DNA of 64,000 nt from Saccharopolyspora soli. GTDB lineage: Bacteria; Actinomycetota; Actinomycetes; Mycobacteriales; Pseudonocardiaceae. Numbering within the stretch: position 1 is the first letter of the stretch; the number at the start of each line of letters is the position of its first letter. The stretch spans positions 124,001 to 188,000 of the forward strand of contig NZ_JALBWV010000002.1 in NCBI RefSeq assembly GCF_022678645.1, in the 5' to 3' direction. Made by a program: the position numbers and the translations under genes. Shown here piece after piece: positions 53,688 to 61,768 of the stretch. The notes beneath the pieces are model-generated. The model was not told the origin of the DNA. It did not search any database and saw only the letters and a list, made by a program, of their open reading frames with translations.

Positions 53688-54265
53688 CGCCTACCCCCAC
53701 GGCGGTTGGTTCCATCCCAGTCCCAGTCGTCCCACTCGTCGTCGGACGACGGGCGGTTGCGGACCTGCGGCGGGCCCTGTCGACCCGTTGGCGCGGCCGT
53801 CTCGTCGCTGCGCCGCTGCGCGCGCTCGGCGGCCGGGTCCGGGGGCTCGACCAGCGGCCCGCTCCGGAGGAGACCCTGCAGGGAGGGGATGCCCGGGATC
53901 TCGGGGACGTTGGAGGTGTCGGCCATCGGCGCGAATTCGCTCTGCAGCGTGCGCTGCGCGGTTCCGGCGGCCTCCCGGAGGACGCTGGTGATGGTCCGCG
54001 CGAGCTTGTCGGGCGTGGTGCGCTCGAACGCTTTCGACGACAGTTGCAGATCCTGCACCGTCCCGGTCGCATCCACCCGAACGGTCACCATGCCGTCGTC
54101 GGAGGCCACCTCGTAGGTCTGCTGCGCGGCCTCGGCCTGTTTCTGCTGGATTTCAGCGGTCCGCCGACGCAGATCCGAAAGCATGCTGTCGATCTGGTCG
54201 CGAAGCGCGGCGTTGCGCGAGGCAAGATCCTCACGGCCAACCCCGTAGTCATCCCGTCCGGACAT
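53684..54265 (-). CDS. YbaB/EbfC-family protein of the toxin operon
   Basis: 193 aa from ATG 54265, behind GTGGAAGG. The YbaB fold is at about 15-110: LRDQIDSMLSDLRRRTAEIQ, VASDDGMVTVRVDATGTVQD, LSSKAFERTTPDKLARTITS. After about residue 115 the sequence is Pro/Arg/Asp-rich and ends in a tail with WDDWDWDG. YbaB proteins bind DNA elsewhere, but in this toxin context they accompany WXG100 genes and may be secretion chaperones (inference). The four-base overlap with the WXG100-like gene shows translational coupling. Confidence 0.8.
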   Translation of the reverse strand: MSGRDDYGVGREDLASRNAALRDQIDSMLSDLRRRTAEIQQKQAEAAQQTYEVASDDGMVTVRVDATGTVQDLQLSSKAFERTTPDKLARTITSVLREAAGTAQRTLQSEFAPMADTSNVPEIPGIPSLQGLLRSGPLVEPPDPAAERAQRRSDETAAPTGRQGPPQVRNRPSSDDEWDDWDWDGTNRRGGRR

Positions 54266-54538
54266 GATCGCCTTCCACCCGTCGCTGCTCGTCGAACCGA
54301 TGGCGCTGCGGAGCCAGCCATCCGGGGCAACCACCCGGTGACCAGTCGCAAGCACTCTTGATGCCGCCCTTACGAGAATGACGTTCGCATTGACGCAGCG
54401 GTGCCCTGGGGTGGTGGAATTAGGCCGAATGGCCTAGCAATACAGGCTGTTTGGCTGTAGATCAGATGTGGGATCCTCGATGTTGACGCACCCATGGGTG
54501 CTCGCTGGATTTTGGGCGATCGCGGAGTGCGTGGCCCA

Positions 54539-54856
54539 TTACTCGCCGTATCTCGCGAAGTTCGCGTACTCGCCCAGTGCGTCCTCGATCCAGCCCCGGC
54601 TGACCCAGTTGCCGCCTTGGTCGACGTCGCCTTCGTATTCGATCTCGAAATAGCTCGAGTCGTGTCCTTCGATAGCGACCCGTCTGTTCTGGCTGTACAT
54701 GAATATGGACGCGCTGGCGTGCAGATGGCCTTCGATCGGCTCCATGCCGAGAATGCCCTCCCAGCACAGCCCGAACCCGTCTTGCTTTGGCGGCCTGCTT
54801 CTGATCATGCAGGAGAAGGTTTTGTCATCCGGGAAGGATCGATCGACGACCTCCAC
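54539..54856 (-). CDS. Small acidic protein, possible immunity factor
   Basis: 105 aa if the GTG at 54856 is used, four bases after the stop of the broken YbaB-like gene; an upstream GTG at 54886 would overlap it. The second half has strand-rich segments HLHASASIFMYSQNRRVAIE, SSYFEIEYEGDVDQGGNWVS and a final aromatic ALGEYANFARYGE. There are no signal peptide or membrane segments. Small acidic orphan genes inside polymorphic toxin loci are often immunity genes, but I cannot match a family. No cognate toxin other than the YwqJ one is visible, so it may be a leftover. Confidence 0.55.
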   Translation of the reverse strand: MEVVDRSFPDDKTFSCMIRSRPPKQDGFGLCWEGILGMEPIEGHLHASASIFMYSQNRRVAIEGHDSSYFEIEYEGDVDQGGNWVSRGWIEDALGEYANFARYGE

Positions 54857-54860
54857 GGGT

Positions 54861-55517
54861 TCAGACTGACTTCCGCAACGTGTCAACGCCGTGCTGCTCG
54901 ATCGGTTGCAACAGCAGCGCGAAGGGCTGGCACAGGGTTCCGCAGGCGTCGTTGTTCATCGTCACCTGCGAGGCGTCCACGGCGACGTTCAGCTGGTCCA
55001 CCAGGTCCGGGTGGCGCCGAGTGGGTCGCTGCTGCGGCGGGGGCTGCCGCCGCTGCGGCTGCTCGTGGTCGTCCTCGACGCCGAATTGCATCTCCTGCAC
55101 ACCAGAACCGCGCTGCTGTTGAGCGTCCTCGTCCTCCGGTGGCAGTGGGAAGTTCTTGCGCGCCTCGGTCAGCACGTGCTGCGCGGCGGTGTCCTCCAGA
55201 CCGACGGTGTCGGCCACCGTGCGCCGCATCAGATCCGGGATCTTCGCCCGCGCGGCCTGGACGGCACGCGTGATCTCGGCGGCCAGCTCAGCCATCGGGC
55301 GGTTTCCCGCGTTCTCGGCCAACTGGAGGTTCTGCAGGATGCCGTTGGACCCGATGGTCACTTCGACGGCGCCGTCGCGCGACGATTCGATGACCGAGAG
55401 CTGTTCGATCTCCTGTTGCATCCGGCCGAATTTCTCCGCCTTTTCGGACGCCCGTTCCTGTCACTGCCGAACCATCCGCTCAGCAGCACCGATATCCGCA
55501 CCGAAGCTCTCAGACAC
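54861..55517 (-). pseudogene. YbaB/EbfC-like gene interrupted by an in-frame TGA
   Basis: A GTG at 55517 with GGAGG upstream begins the reading SESFGADIGAAERMVRQ; the next codon is TGA at 55461-55463. Without it the frame goes on QERASEKAEKFGRMQQEIEQ and then through a normal YbaB domain (about 30-110) and a Pro/Gln-rich tail to the stop at 54861. In relatives the codon is Trp (ERMVRQW-QER), so TGG to TGA is the simplest change. A shortened protein could start at ATG 55421. Either the gene is newly broken or a read/assembly error is present. Confidence 0.8.
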
Positions 55518-55661
55518 GCGTCCCCCTCCGGCAGTTCCCCCTGTTCCGGAAAAGGATGGCGGGTTCGAACCGAATTCGGAGCCACTTCGTTGCGCAAAAC
55601 CAATGAAAGGAATAGCTCGCTGCGCTGAACGGACCAGCTGAAATTGCCGCGAAAAGGGCCT

Positions 55662-56453
55662 CTAGAGGGTTCGCGACAAGGCGGTGCGAAAAGTTTCGGT
55701 CGGGAAAGGCGATTGCCGCACGGATTGTTCCCAGGACAGCATGCCATCGCGGTGGCGGCGGCAAACAGCGGCCAGTTCGGCGAGTTCCGCTCGTTGGGCG
55801 CGGACGAAGTCCGGGGCGACTGGGCTGCCGTGACCAGCGACGACGGTGGTCGGATCGAGTGCCAGCAAGGCGTCCACCGTGGTTGGCCACTGCTGCGGGT
55901 GGGCGTCTTCGAAATCCGGGGGCGCACCTTGCTCGACGAGATCGCCCGCGAACACCACACCGGCATCGGGCACCGCGACGACCAGATCGTGATCGGTGTG
56001 CCCGAGCCCGAGGTACCGCAGCTGCGCGGTTCGGCCGCCCAGGTCGAGATCCGCCCGTTCGGACACCAGGTGGTCCGGCATAACCGGAACGGACGCGGCC
56101 AGCGCTGCCGCGGTGTCGTCGGCGCCTTCCTGGCGGTAATGCGCGACCCACCAGTCCCGCTGCTGGTCGGCGGTGCGCGCGAGGTGCGCCGGACAACGCT
56201 CGTGGGCCCAGACATCGGCGGGCAGGAACGCGTCGGTGCCGAAGCAGTGGTCGAAATGGCCGTGCGTGATCGCGACCTGCCAAGGCAGCGGGGTGACCTG
56301 GCGGACCGCTCCGGCCAGCTCCGCGCCCTGCACGTGATCACCGCGCGTGTCGATCACCAGCGCGGACTCGGCGCCGACCACGAGCCCGACCGAGAGATCC
56401 AACTCGGCATACCGCCGCACGAAGACCCCAGCTCCGACTTCCGACCAGCTCAA
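55662..56453 (-). CDS. MBL-fold metallo-hydrolase
   Basis: 263 aa from TTG 56453, overlapping the upstream stop (TTGA), so it is coupled. The metallo-beta-lactamase motif ITHGHFDHCFG (HxHxD-H) is at about residues 56-66; a further histidine is in LGLGHTDHDLVVAVP near 140-154; the Asp in VVFAGDLVEQG near 157-167 completes the dinuclear site, and VVAGHGSPVA near 198-207 carries the last His. The fold is common to hydrolases for diverse esters and thioesters; the substrate is unknown. Adjacent to a ComB-like phosphatase gene. Confidence 0.88.
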   Translation of the reverse strand: MSWSEVGAGVFVRRYAELDLSVGLVVGAESALVIDTRGDHVQGAELAGAVRQVTPLPWQVAITHGHFDHCFGTDAFLPADVWAHERCPAHLARTADQQRDWWVAHYRQEGADDTAAALAASVPVMPDHLVSERADLDLGGRTAQLRYLGLGHTDHDLVVAVPDAGVVFAGDLVEQGAPPDFEDAHPQQWPTTVDALLALDPTTVVAGHGSPVAPDFVRAQRAELAELAAVCRRHRDGMLSWEQSVRQSPFPTETFRTALSRTL

Positions 56454-57139
56454 CGAGCCTCCAGGACGCCGCCGCGCAGCACCGGCACGGTGCGGCTGCT
56501 GTTCACCTCGGCGGCCAGCGCGACATCGTGCGCGAAGCCCAGCTCCGCGAGTTCGCGCCCGGACGCGCAGTCCGCGAGCAGCCCGCCGATGTTCTCCGAC
56601 ACGGCTCGGAACGCGGCTGCCGCCAGCTCGGCTTCGGGCGAACGGCGCCCTGGCAAGGCGGAGATGATCGCGCCCGCGCCGAGGAAGTCCTCGATCGCCG
56701 GTCGCAACTCGTCGTCCCGGCGTTCCCCAGCGGCCACCACCCCGATCGGCCCTCCGGAGCGCACCGCCGCGTTTGCCACTGCTGCGGAGTTGCGGAGACA
56801 ACCGGCGAACACCGTGGCCCCTGAGCCGGACGCCTCGGCGCACAGCGTCGCGCCGTTCGGCGATGGCAGGCCCAGCAGCACGTCCGGGGTCAGCGTGCGC
56901 AACGACGACGGGCTCAAGGACCACCGGTCCCGGCTGCGCGGCTGCGCGAGCACGACGCCCTCGGGCACTGAGCTCTCCCGCCAGCGCATCGGCAGCACCC
57001 GCGCGCCGGTGGTCGTTGCGACGTCGGCAGCGGTGGTGAAGGACAGCACGTCGACGACCACCAGCACCGCGCAATGCGCCAAAGCACGCAGACCGGGCAG
57101 TCCCCAGTCGGTGTGCACATCGATGTTCACGCTGGTCAC
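56450..57139 (-). CDS. 2-phosphosulfolactate phosphatase-like protein (ComB family)
   Basis: 229 aa from GTG 57139 (a GTG at 57130 is also possible). ComB features: VVVDVLSFTTAADVATTTGA near 26-45, LPSPNGATLCAEASGSGATVFAGCLRNSAAVA near 93-124, and GVVAAGERRDDELRPAIEDFLGAGAII near 134-160, which carry the Mg2+ and substrate loops. In methanogens ComB acts in coenzyme M synthesis; in actinobacteria the role is unclear and may be in other sulfonate or phosphate-ester metabolism. Divergent from RpiB with about 57 bp between the starts. Confidence 0.85.
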   Translation of the reverse strand: MTSVNIDVHTDWGLPGLRALAHCAVLVVVDVLSFTTAADVATTTGARVLPMRWRESSVPEGVVLAQPRSRDRWSLSPSSLRTLTPDVLLGLPSPNGATLCAEASGSGATVFAGCLRNSAAVANAAVRSGGPIGVVAAGERRDDELRPAIEDFLGAGAIISALPGRRSPEAELAAAAFRAVSENIGGLLADCASGRELAELGFAHDVALAAEVNSSRTVPVLRGGVLEAR

Positions 57140-57196
57140 AGCGGGAAGCGTAACCAGGGTGTGCGGGGTCGGTGGGGGGTTTGGCAAACTGCCCGC

Positions 57197-57667
57197 GTGC
57201 GTGTCTACATCGGCTCCGACCATGCGGGCTTCGAGCTCAAGAACCACCTCGTGAAGTGGCTGACCGACCACGGGTACGAGGTGACCGACATCGGCCCGGC
57301 GGTTTACGACGCCCAGGACGACTACCCGCCGTTCTGCATCGAGACCTCCCGCCGCGTCGTCGCCGACGAGGGCAGCCTCGGGCTGGTCCTCGGCGGCTCC
57401 GGCAACGGCGAGCAGATCGCCGCGAACAAGGTCCCCGGCGCGCGCGCCGCGCTGGCCTGGAGCGTCGAGACCGCGAAGCTCGCCCGGCAGCACAACAACG
57501 CGCTGCTGGCTGGCATCGGCGCCCGGATGCATACCGCTGACGAAGCGGAGCAGATCGTCGAGGCATTCCTGACCACGGAGTTCGAGGGCGGTCGGCACCA
57601 GCGCCGGATCGACCTGCTCACCGATTACGAGAAGACCGGCCAGCCTCCGGCGCTGCCCGGCAACTGA
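57197..57667 (+). CDS. rpiB: Ribose-5-phosphate isomerase B
   Basis: 156 aa from GTG 57197, the right length. The LacA/RpiB pattern is complete: VYIGSDHAGFELKNHLVKWL near 3-22, a DDYPPFCIETS region near 43-53, and LVLGGSGNGEQIAANKVPGA near 65-84 with the ring-opening site, then the HNNA motif (KLARQHNNALLAGIG) near 95-110. The enzyme interconverts ribose and ribulose 5-phosphate in the pentose phosphate pathway. The small membrane protein and the glycosylase gene follow closely. Confidence 0.95.
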   Translation: MRVYIGSDHAGFELKNHLVKWLTDHGYEVTDIGPAVYDAQDDYPPFCIETSRRVVADEGSLGLVLGGSGNGEQIAANKVPGARAALAWSVETAKLARQHNNALLAGIGARMHTADEAEQIVEAFLTTEFEGGRHQRRIDLLTDYEKTGQPPALPGN

Positions 57668-57669
57668 CC

Positions 57670-57999
57670 ATGACACCCGCACGCCCGGCCGCGGCACTGC
57701 TGACTCCGCTGGTGGCGTTGGCGGGAACCGCGGTCGGCGTGCTGGTGCTGTACTTCGGACAGCGCGCGCTCGCGCCCGTCCTCGTTGGTGGCCCCGGCGC
57801 GGTCTGCGCCGCACCGGACTGCATTCTCGGCGTGGGTGTGTGGCTGATCGTGGGTGGCATCATCGCGCTGTGCGTTTCGCTGATCGCCGGGGCAGTGTTC
57901 CGGCACCCGGATCGACCACTCCGACGCGGCCTGTTCGTCGCGCTGTGGTGTGTGCTGGCGTACCTCGTCGAGTCGATCGTGCTGTGGATCCTCGCTTGA
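57670..57999 (+). CDS. Small three-helix membrane protein
   Basis: 109 aa, starting two bases after the rpiB stop. Three hydrophobic helices are visible: about 10-30 (LLTPLVALAGTAVGVLVLYF), 53-76 (ILGVGVWLIVGGIIALCVSL) and 86-107 (GLFVALWCVLAYLVESIVLW). Two cysteines between the first two helices (VCAAPDC) may form a disulfide outside. Family unknown. Position between rpiB and the glycosylase gene suggests one operon. Confidence 0.75.
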   Translation: MTPARPAAALLTPLVALAGTAVGVLVLYFGQRALAPVLVGGPGAVCAAPDCILGVGVWLIVGGIIALCVSLIAGAVFRHPDRPLRRGLFVALWCVLAYLVESIVLWILA

Positions 58000-58017
58000 C
58001 GCGGACGGATTGTTGAC

Positions 58018-58827
58018 ATGCCTGAAGGCCACACGCTGCACCGACTCGCCGGGTTGCACGGCGAACTCTTCGCCGGTTCGAAGGTCCGGGTGCACAGCCC
58101 GCAAGGCCGGTTCGCCACGAGCGCTTCGCTGCTGGACGGCTCGGTTTTCGAGCGGGCCGAAGCGCACGGCAAGCACCTTTTCCACCACTACGGACCGGAT
58201 CGGGTCGTGCACGTGCACCTGGGGTTGTACGGGACGTTCACCGAGTTCGAGCTCCCGCTGGCCGAACCGCGCGGCCAGGTGCGGATGCGCGTCATCGGCC
58301 GTACACATTGGACGGACTTGCGCGGACCGACCGCCTGCGAACTGCTGACCGGCGAGGAAGTCGCCGCGCTGCGCGGACGGCTGGGGCCGGATCCGCTGCG
58401 CTCGGACGCCGACCCCGAACAAGCCTGGCAGCGGATCTCGCGCTCCCGCACCAGCATCGCCGCGTTGCTGATGGACCAGAAGGTGCTAGCCGGGGTCGGC
58501 AACGTCTACCGGGCCGAAGTGCTGTTCCGGCAAGGCATCGCGCCCGGCACGCCCGGCCGGGAGCTCGGGCGGGCGCGGTGGGAATCGATCTGGGCCGACC
58601 TCGTCGCGCTGATGACCGACGGGGTGCGCGTCGGCCGCATCGACGCGGTGCGACCCGAGCACCTGCCGGAGGTCACCGGTCGTGCGCCGCGGCAGGACCG
58701 GCACGGCGGCGAGGTCTACGTCTACCGGCGTGCCGGGATGCCTTGCCTGGTGTGCACGACGCCGGTGGCCATCGCGGATCTGGCCGGTCGCAAGCTCTAC
58801 TGGTGCCCGACCTGCCAGCCGGAGTAG
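58018..58827 (+). CDS. Fpg/Nei-family DNA glycosylase (Nei-type)
   Basis: 269 aa. The processed N-terminus Pro-Glu-Gly (MPEGHTLHRLA) supplies the catalytic proline and glutamate. The helix-two-turn-helix is at about 150-185 (ALLMDQKVLAGVGNVYRAEV, where the Lys and GVGNVYRAE are hallmarks). The zinc finger is near the C-terminus: MPCLVCTTPV near 240-249 and YWCPTCQPE at the end. Fpg/Nei enzymes excise oxidised bases and nick the strand. The second residue pattern and zinc finger point to the actinobacterial Nei2/Nei1-like group. Confidence 0.92.
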   Translation: MPEGHTLHRLAGLHGELFAGSKVRVHSPQGRFATSASLLDGSVFERAEAHGKHLFHHYGPDRVVHVHLGLYGTFTEFELPLAEPRGQVRMRVIGRTHWTDLRGPTACELLTGEEVAALRGRLGPDPLRSDADPEQAWQRISRSRTSIAALLMDQKVLAGVGNVYRAEVLFRQGIAPGTPGRELGRARWESIWADLVALMTDGVRVGRIDAVRPEHLPEVTGRAPRQDRHGGEVYVYRRAGMPCLVCTTPVAIADLAGRKLYWCPTCQPE

Positions 58828-58832
58828 CGCGG

Positions 58833-58880
58833 GGTCGTGCGTGGTTGTGGTCGCTCCAGCAGCCACAACCACTCACGACC
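58833..58880. terminator. 18-bp hairpin between convergent genes
   Basis: Arms GGTCGTGCGTGGTTGTGG (58833-58850) and the complement at 58863-58880 pair with one mismatch, with a 12-base loop. It lies just after the glycosylase stop and just before the stop of the convergent gene. Confidence 0.8.
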
Positions 58881-58884
58881 GCGG

Positions 58885-59640
58885 TCAGAAGCCGCCCATG
58901 TCGAATCCGCCGCCGAGATCTCCGTCGAAGCCCGGATCGAAGTCCTGGTCGCCGCCGTTGAAGTCCTGGTCGCCGCCGTCCGCGCCCGCGCCGTCCTGGA
59001 AGCCCTCCGCGTAGGCCGCCTCCGCCGGGATCCCGGCCATACCACCGAACAGGGCGCCCATCAGCACGAACGAGCCCACGCCCCAGGCGCCCGCGACCAG
59101 CGCGGGCTTCCACCACGGTTCGCTGTACCAACCCTGCGGCACCGGCCGCCCGGCGACCGTGCCACCGGGGTAGTAGTGCGGGGTTTGCGAGCTCGGGTCC
59201 GGCGAGGCCACCTGCTGCTGACCGGCCACCTCGACCTCGCGGTACTCGGTGACCTTGCCCGCACCGCGCTGGCCGGTGAGGTCGGGCAGTTCCGGACCGG
59301 GATCCATGTCCATCGCGGTCCGCGCGGCGCGCACGTAGTACAGCCCCTCCAGGGCGGACTCCGTGGTCAGGCGGGCTTGCGCGGTCGTGGTCGCCTGTTC
59401 GAGCTGGGAGACCGCCGCGCCGTGCCGTTCCGCGGCGTCGGCGAGGGCCTGCTTGGCGGCCTCGTTGGTGCCGATCAGGTTGAGCACCTGGCCACCCAGC
59501 CGCTCCACCCAGCGCCGCGCTTCAGCTTTGGCGTCTTCGAGTTGTTTCTGCTGGTGCGCCACGGCCTTCTGGCGGGACCACCAGACCGCGGCGACGATCA
59601 CCACGAGCGCGATCACGATGATGATGAGTGCGGTGGACAC
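58885..59640 (-). CDS. Membrane-anchored protein with glycine/aspartate-rich tail
   Basis: 251 aa from GTG 59640, behind AGGAGG at five bases. One membrane helix lies at residues about 3-22 (TALIIIVIALVVIVAAVWWS). A charged helix with heptad pattern follows (QQKQLEDAKAEARRWVERLG), and a second weak hydrophobic stretch is near 188-212 (PALVAGAWGVGSFVLMGALF). The last 30 residues are almost only Gly, Asp and Phe. Proteins of this shape (DUF1542-like) are common in actinobacteria and of unknown role. Downstream genes are convergent. Confidence 0.72.
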   Translation of the reverse strand: MSTALIIIVIALVVIVAAVWWSRQKAVAHQQKQLEDAKAEARRWVERLGGQVLNLIGTNEAAKQALADAAERHGAAVSQLEQATTTAQARLTTESALEGLYYVRAARTAMDMDPGPELPDLTGQRGAGKVTEYREVEVAGQQQVASPDPSSQTPHYYPGGTVAGRPVPQGWYSEPWWKPALVAGAWGVGSFVLMGALFGGMAGIPAEAAYAEGFQDGAGADGGDQDFNGGDQDFDPGFDGDLGGGFDMGGF

Positions 59641-59708
59641 GCGTGCCTCCTGACCCAGCCGAACACCTCGATTTCGACAGTACCCGTCTGCGGTGCGGCG
59701 CAGGCGGG

Positions 59709-60923
59709 TCAGAAGCTCTCTTGGCAGTGCGGCGCGTGCTCGGTGGCGAAGGCGCGAGAGGCTTCGAGCAGCGCGCCGGGCGCGAGCTCGGCAACTCGCC
59801 CGGCGCGGGCCAACGCGGCCAGCGTGTTGCCGCCCAGGTACGCCGAGGCCAGGTCGGTCACGTCCAACCCGAGTTGACCGGGCTCGTCGGTGCGGGCGAC
59901 GGTCGCGGGGCCATCCGCGTCGGCCGTCAGCCGCCAGCGGCCCGCGTTCCACGGGCAGAACCGATCGGAAACCTCCAGCACGACGTCCACCGGCGCGGCG
60001 TACCGGCGGGCCGCCAACGCGAGATCGAGTTCGATCAGGCGTACCCACAACCCGTCGCCTATCCGCCGGTCCGCCGCGCGCGGGTCGGCGAGCATGTGCA
60101 CCACCGGCTCGTCGATCGCGGCCTTGGGCCAGCTCACCTCGGCGACCAGGTCGAAATCGAGCAGGTACCGCCACAGCGCGGCATAGGCACGCGGGGTCGA
60201 GGCGACGAGTTCCAGGACCCGAAGCTGGTAAGCGGGGCCGCGGGCGGTCCAGTTCGACTTGGGGCGGTAGATGACGTAGCCGTCGGGGTGCAGCGCGAAC
60301 CTGGTCTTGCCGAAGTCACCGCGTTCGCCGCGGTCGTCGATCATCCGGAGCTGCCAGGAGCCGTCGGACCGGGACAGCCAACCGGTCCGGTTCGCGGCCA
60401 CGGCCGGGTAGTGCCGGTGCACGAACTCCATCGCGGTTTCCTGGTCGACCTCGCGGATCCGCCGTTCATCGATATCGACAGTGGACGGAAAGGCGGCGCC
60501 GCGGGGCAGGGTCAGGTCGGCTTCGTAGCTGGCGAGGCCGTAGCCGAACCGGCCGTAGATGGCCCCTTCCGAGGCGAACAGCGCGGCGATCGGGGATCTG
60601 GCGTCGTGCAGTGCGTCGAGTTGGGCGCGCATCAGCGAAGTCAGCACACCGCGCCGCCGATGACCGGGCTTGACCCCGACGGCCGTGACGGCGGCGAGCG
60701 GGCTGTGCGTCGGGCCCGGCAGGGTGATCCCCATTTCGAGCCGCGCGGCGGTACCGATCATCTCCTCGCCGTCGAAGACCCCGATGGCCAGCGCCGGTTC
60801 GAAGACGTCGCGGTACCGCTGCATCGCGGGTTCCCGCCAGTCCTCCAGGAACGCATCCGAGAACACCGCGGAGAACGCGTCGTACTCGTCGGCCGAAAGG
60901 TTTCTCGTGATGAGGTCCGCCAT
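59709..60923 (-). CDS. Eis-like GNAT N-acetyltransferase
   Basis: 404 aa, ATG at 60923. The tripartite Eis layout is present: a GNAT domain at about 1-135 with the acetyl-CoA loop VGVKPGHRRRGVLTSLM near 82-98, a second GNAT-like half near 140-290 (SAVQEVD-type DIDERRIREVDQETAMEFVH), and a sterol-carrier-like C-terminal part. It ends in the free carboxylate of the terminal CQESF, which in Eis acts as catalytic base. Eis proteins acetylate amines of drugs and host proteins; here the substrate is unknown. Monocistronic, upstream of the 2H phosphoesterase. Confidence 0.88.
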   Translation of the reverse strand: MADLITRNLSADEYDAFSAVFSDAFLEDWREPAMQRYRDVFEPALAIGVFDGEEMIGTAARLEMGITLPGPTHSPLAAVTAVGVKPGHRRRGVLTSLMRAQLDALHDARSPIAALFASEGAIYGRFGYGLASYEADLTLPRGAAFPSTVDIDERRIREVDQETAMEFVHRHYPAVAANRTGWLSRSDGSWQLRMIDDRGERGDFGKTRFALHPDGYVIYRPKSNWTARGPAYQLRVLELVASTPRAYAALWRYLLDFDLVAEVSWPKAAIDEPVVHMLADPRAADRRIGDGLWVRLIELDLALAARRYAAPVDVVLEVSDRFCPWNAGRWRLTADADGPATVARTDEPGQLGLDVTDLASAYLGGNTLAALARAGRVAELAPGALLEASRAFATEHAPHCQESF

Positions 60924-61060
60924 ACGACGTTCCTACCGCCCGCAAGCCGGGCATGCGACCTGTTTTCGGCGTTCGTCCGCATTGGACACGCTGAGAACCG
61001 CGGGCGGTTCGGCACGGGTACCTGCCGCTTGGCTTCGGCAAGTCGGCCGGGGGGAGTTGC

Positions 61061-61078
61061 CGATTTCGCGAGAAATCG
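61061..61078. repeat. Degenerate copy of the GATTTC-N4-GAAATC palindrome
   Basis: GATTTC at 61062-61067 and GAAATC at 61072-61077, four bases apart, follow the core found at 5113-5180. It lies just after the stop of the minus-strand 2H phosphoesterase gene, so a terminator-like role is plausible. Confidence 0.55.
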
Positions 61079-61086
61079 TCAGAGGA

Positions 61087-61722
61087 TCAGGGACCGAGGG
61101 GGACTTCGGCGACGGTCTCCCACTCGGAGCACGAGTGGTCCCTGTTCAGCTTGACCAGGGACAGCGACGAGATCTTGGCCGTGGTCGGCTCCACCGGGGT
61201 CGCGCTGAGCGTGGCGATGGCGAAGATCGCCGGTCCGTCGGTGGTGGAGTGCGCGAGGCTGACGTGCTTGTCGATGTCCTCGGGTTCTGGCGGCACCGCT
61301 GTTTCGCCGAGCGACTCGGCGGTCGCTTCCCGCACCGCGGTGCGGAGTTCGAGCACCGTCGACTGCGGCTCGGCGGGCAGCGACAACGACTCCGGCAGCA
61401 CCACGGCGTGGTGGAAGGCCAGGGTGAGGGGCAGCACGGACGCCAGCCGAGCCCGCGCGGCGGTGAGCAGCGGCTCGATGCGCGATTCGTCGATCTCGTC
61501 GGTGAAACCGATCTCCTGCACCAGGATGTGCATCCATTCCAACGGGACGAGGTCGAAGCCGGGCAGGTCCCGCAACGCGTACTGGTAGTCGTTTACCAGC
61601 TTGCGCAGTCCAGGTTGGTCGGCCAGCGGCAGCAGCCACGCGTAGCCGGTGCGTCCGGCGTGCCAGCCCGTGCGCCAGCGGGCGTGGTTGCGGACCTGCT
61701 CGGCGTGCGTTATCTCGGTCAC
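61087..61722 (-). CDS. 2'-5' RNA ligase-like (2H phosphoesterase) family protein
   Basis: 211 aa. Two H-x-[ST]-like motifs define the 2H fold: WMHILVQEIG near residues 63-72 and KHVSLAHSTT near 151-160. The first has Ile/Leu in place of the usual Thr/Ser at the third position, while the second keeps HVS. Typical members cleave or join 2'-5' phosphoesters or cyclic phosphates. The N-terminal HARWRTGWHAGRTGYAWLLP resembles the RNA-ligase-like branch. The imperfect first motif lowers certainty about catalysis. Ends just before the palindrome at 61061. Confidence 0.8.
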   Translation of the reverse strand: MTEITHAEQVRNHARWRTGWHAGRTGYAWLLPLADQPGLRKLVNDYQYALRDLPGFDLVPLEWMHILVQEIGFTDEIDESRIEPLLTAARARLASVLPLTLAFHHAVVLPESLSLPAEPQSTVLELRTAVREATAESLGETAVPPEPEDIDKHVSLAHSTTDGPAIFAIATLSATPVEPTTAKISSLSLVKLNRDHSCSEWETVAEVPLGP

Positions 61723-61768
61723 CCTTCACATACTGCCCCGGCGGGTCCGGGAGTGGGGAGACCTTGAC

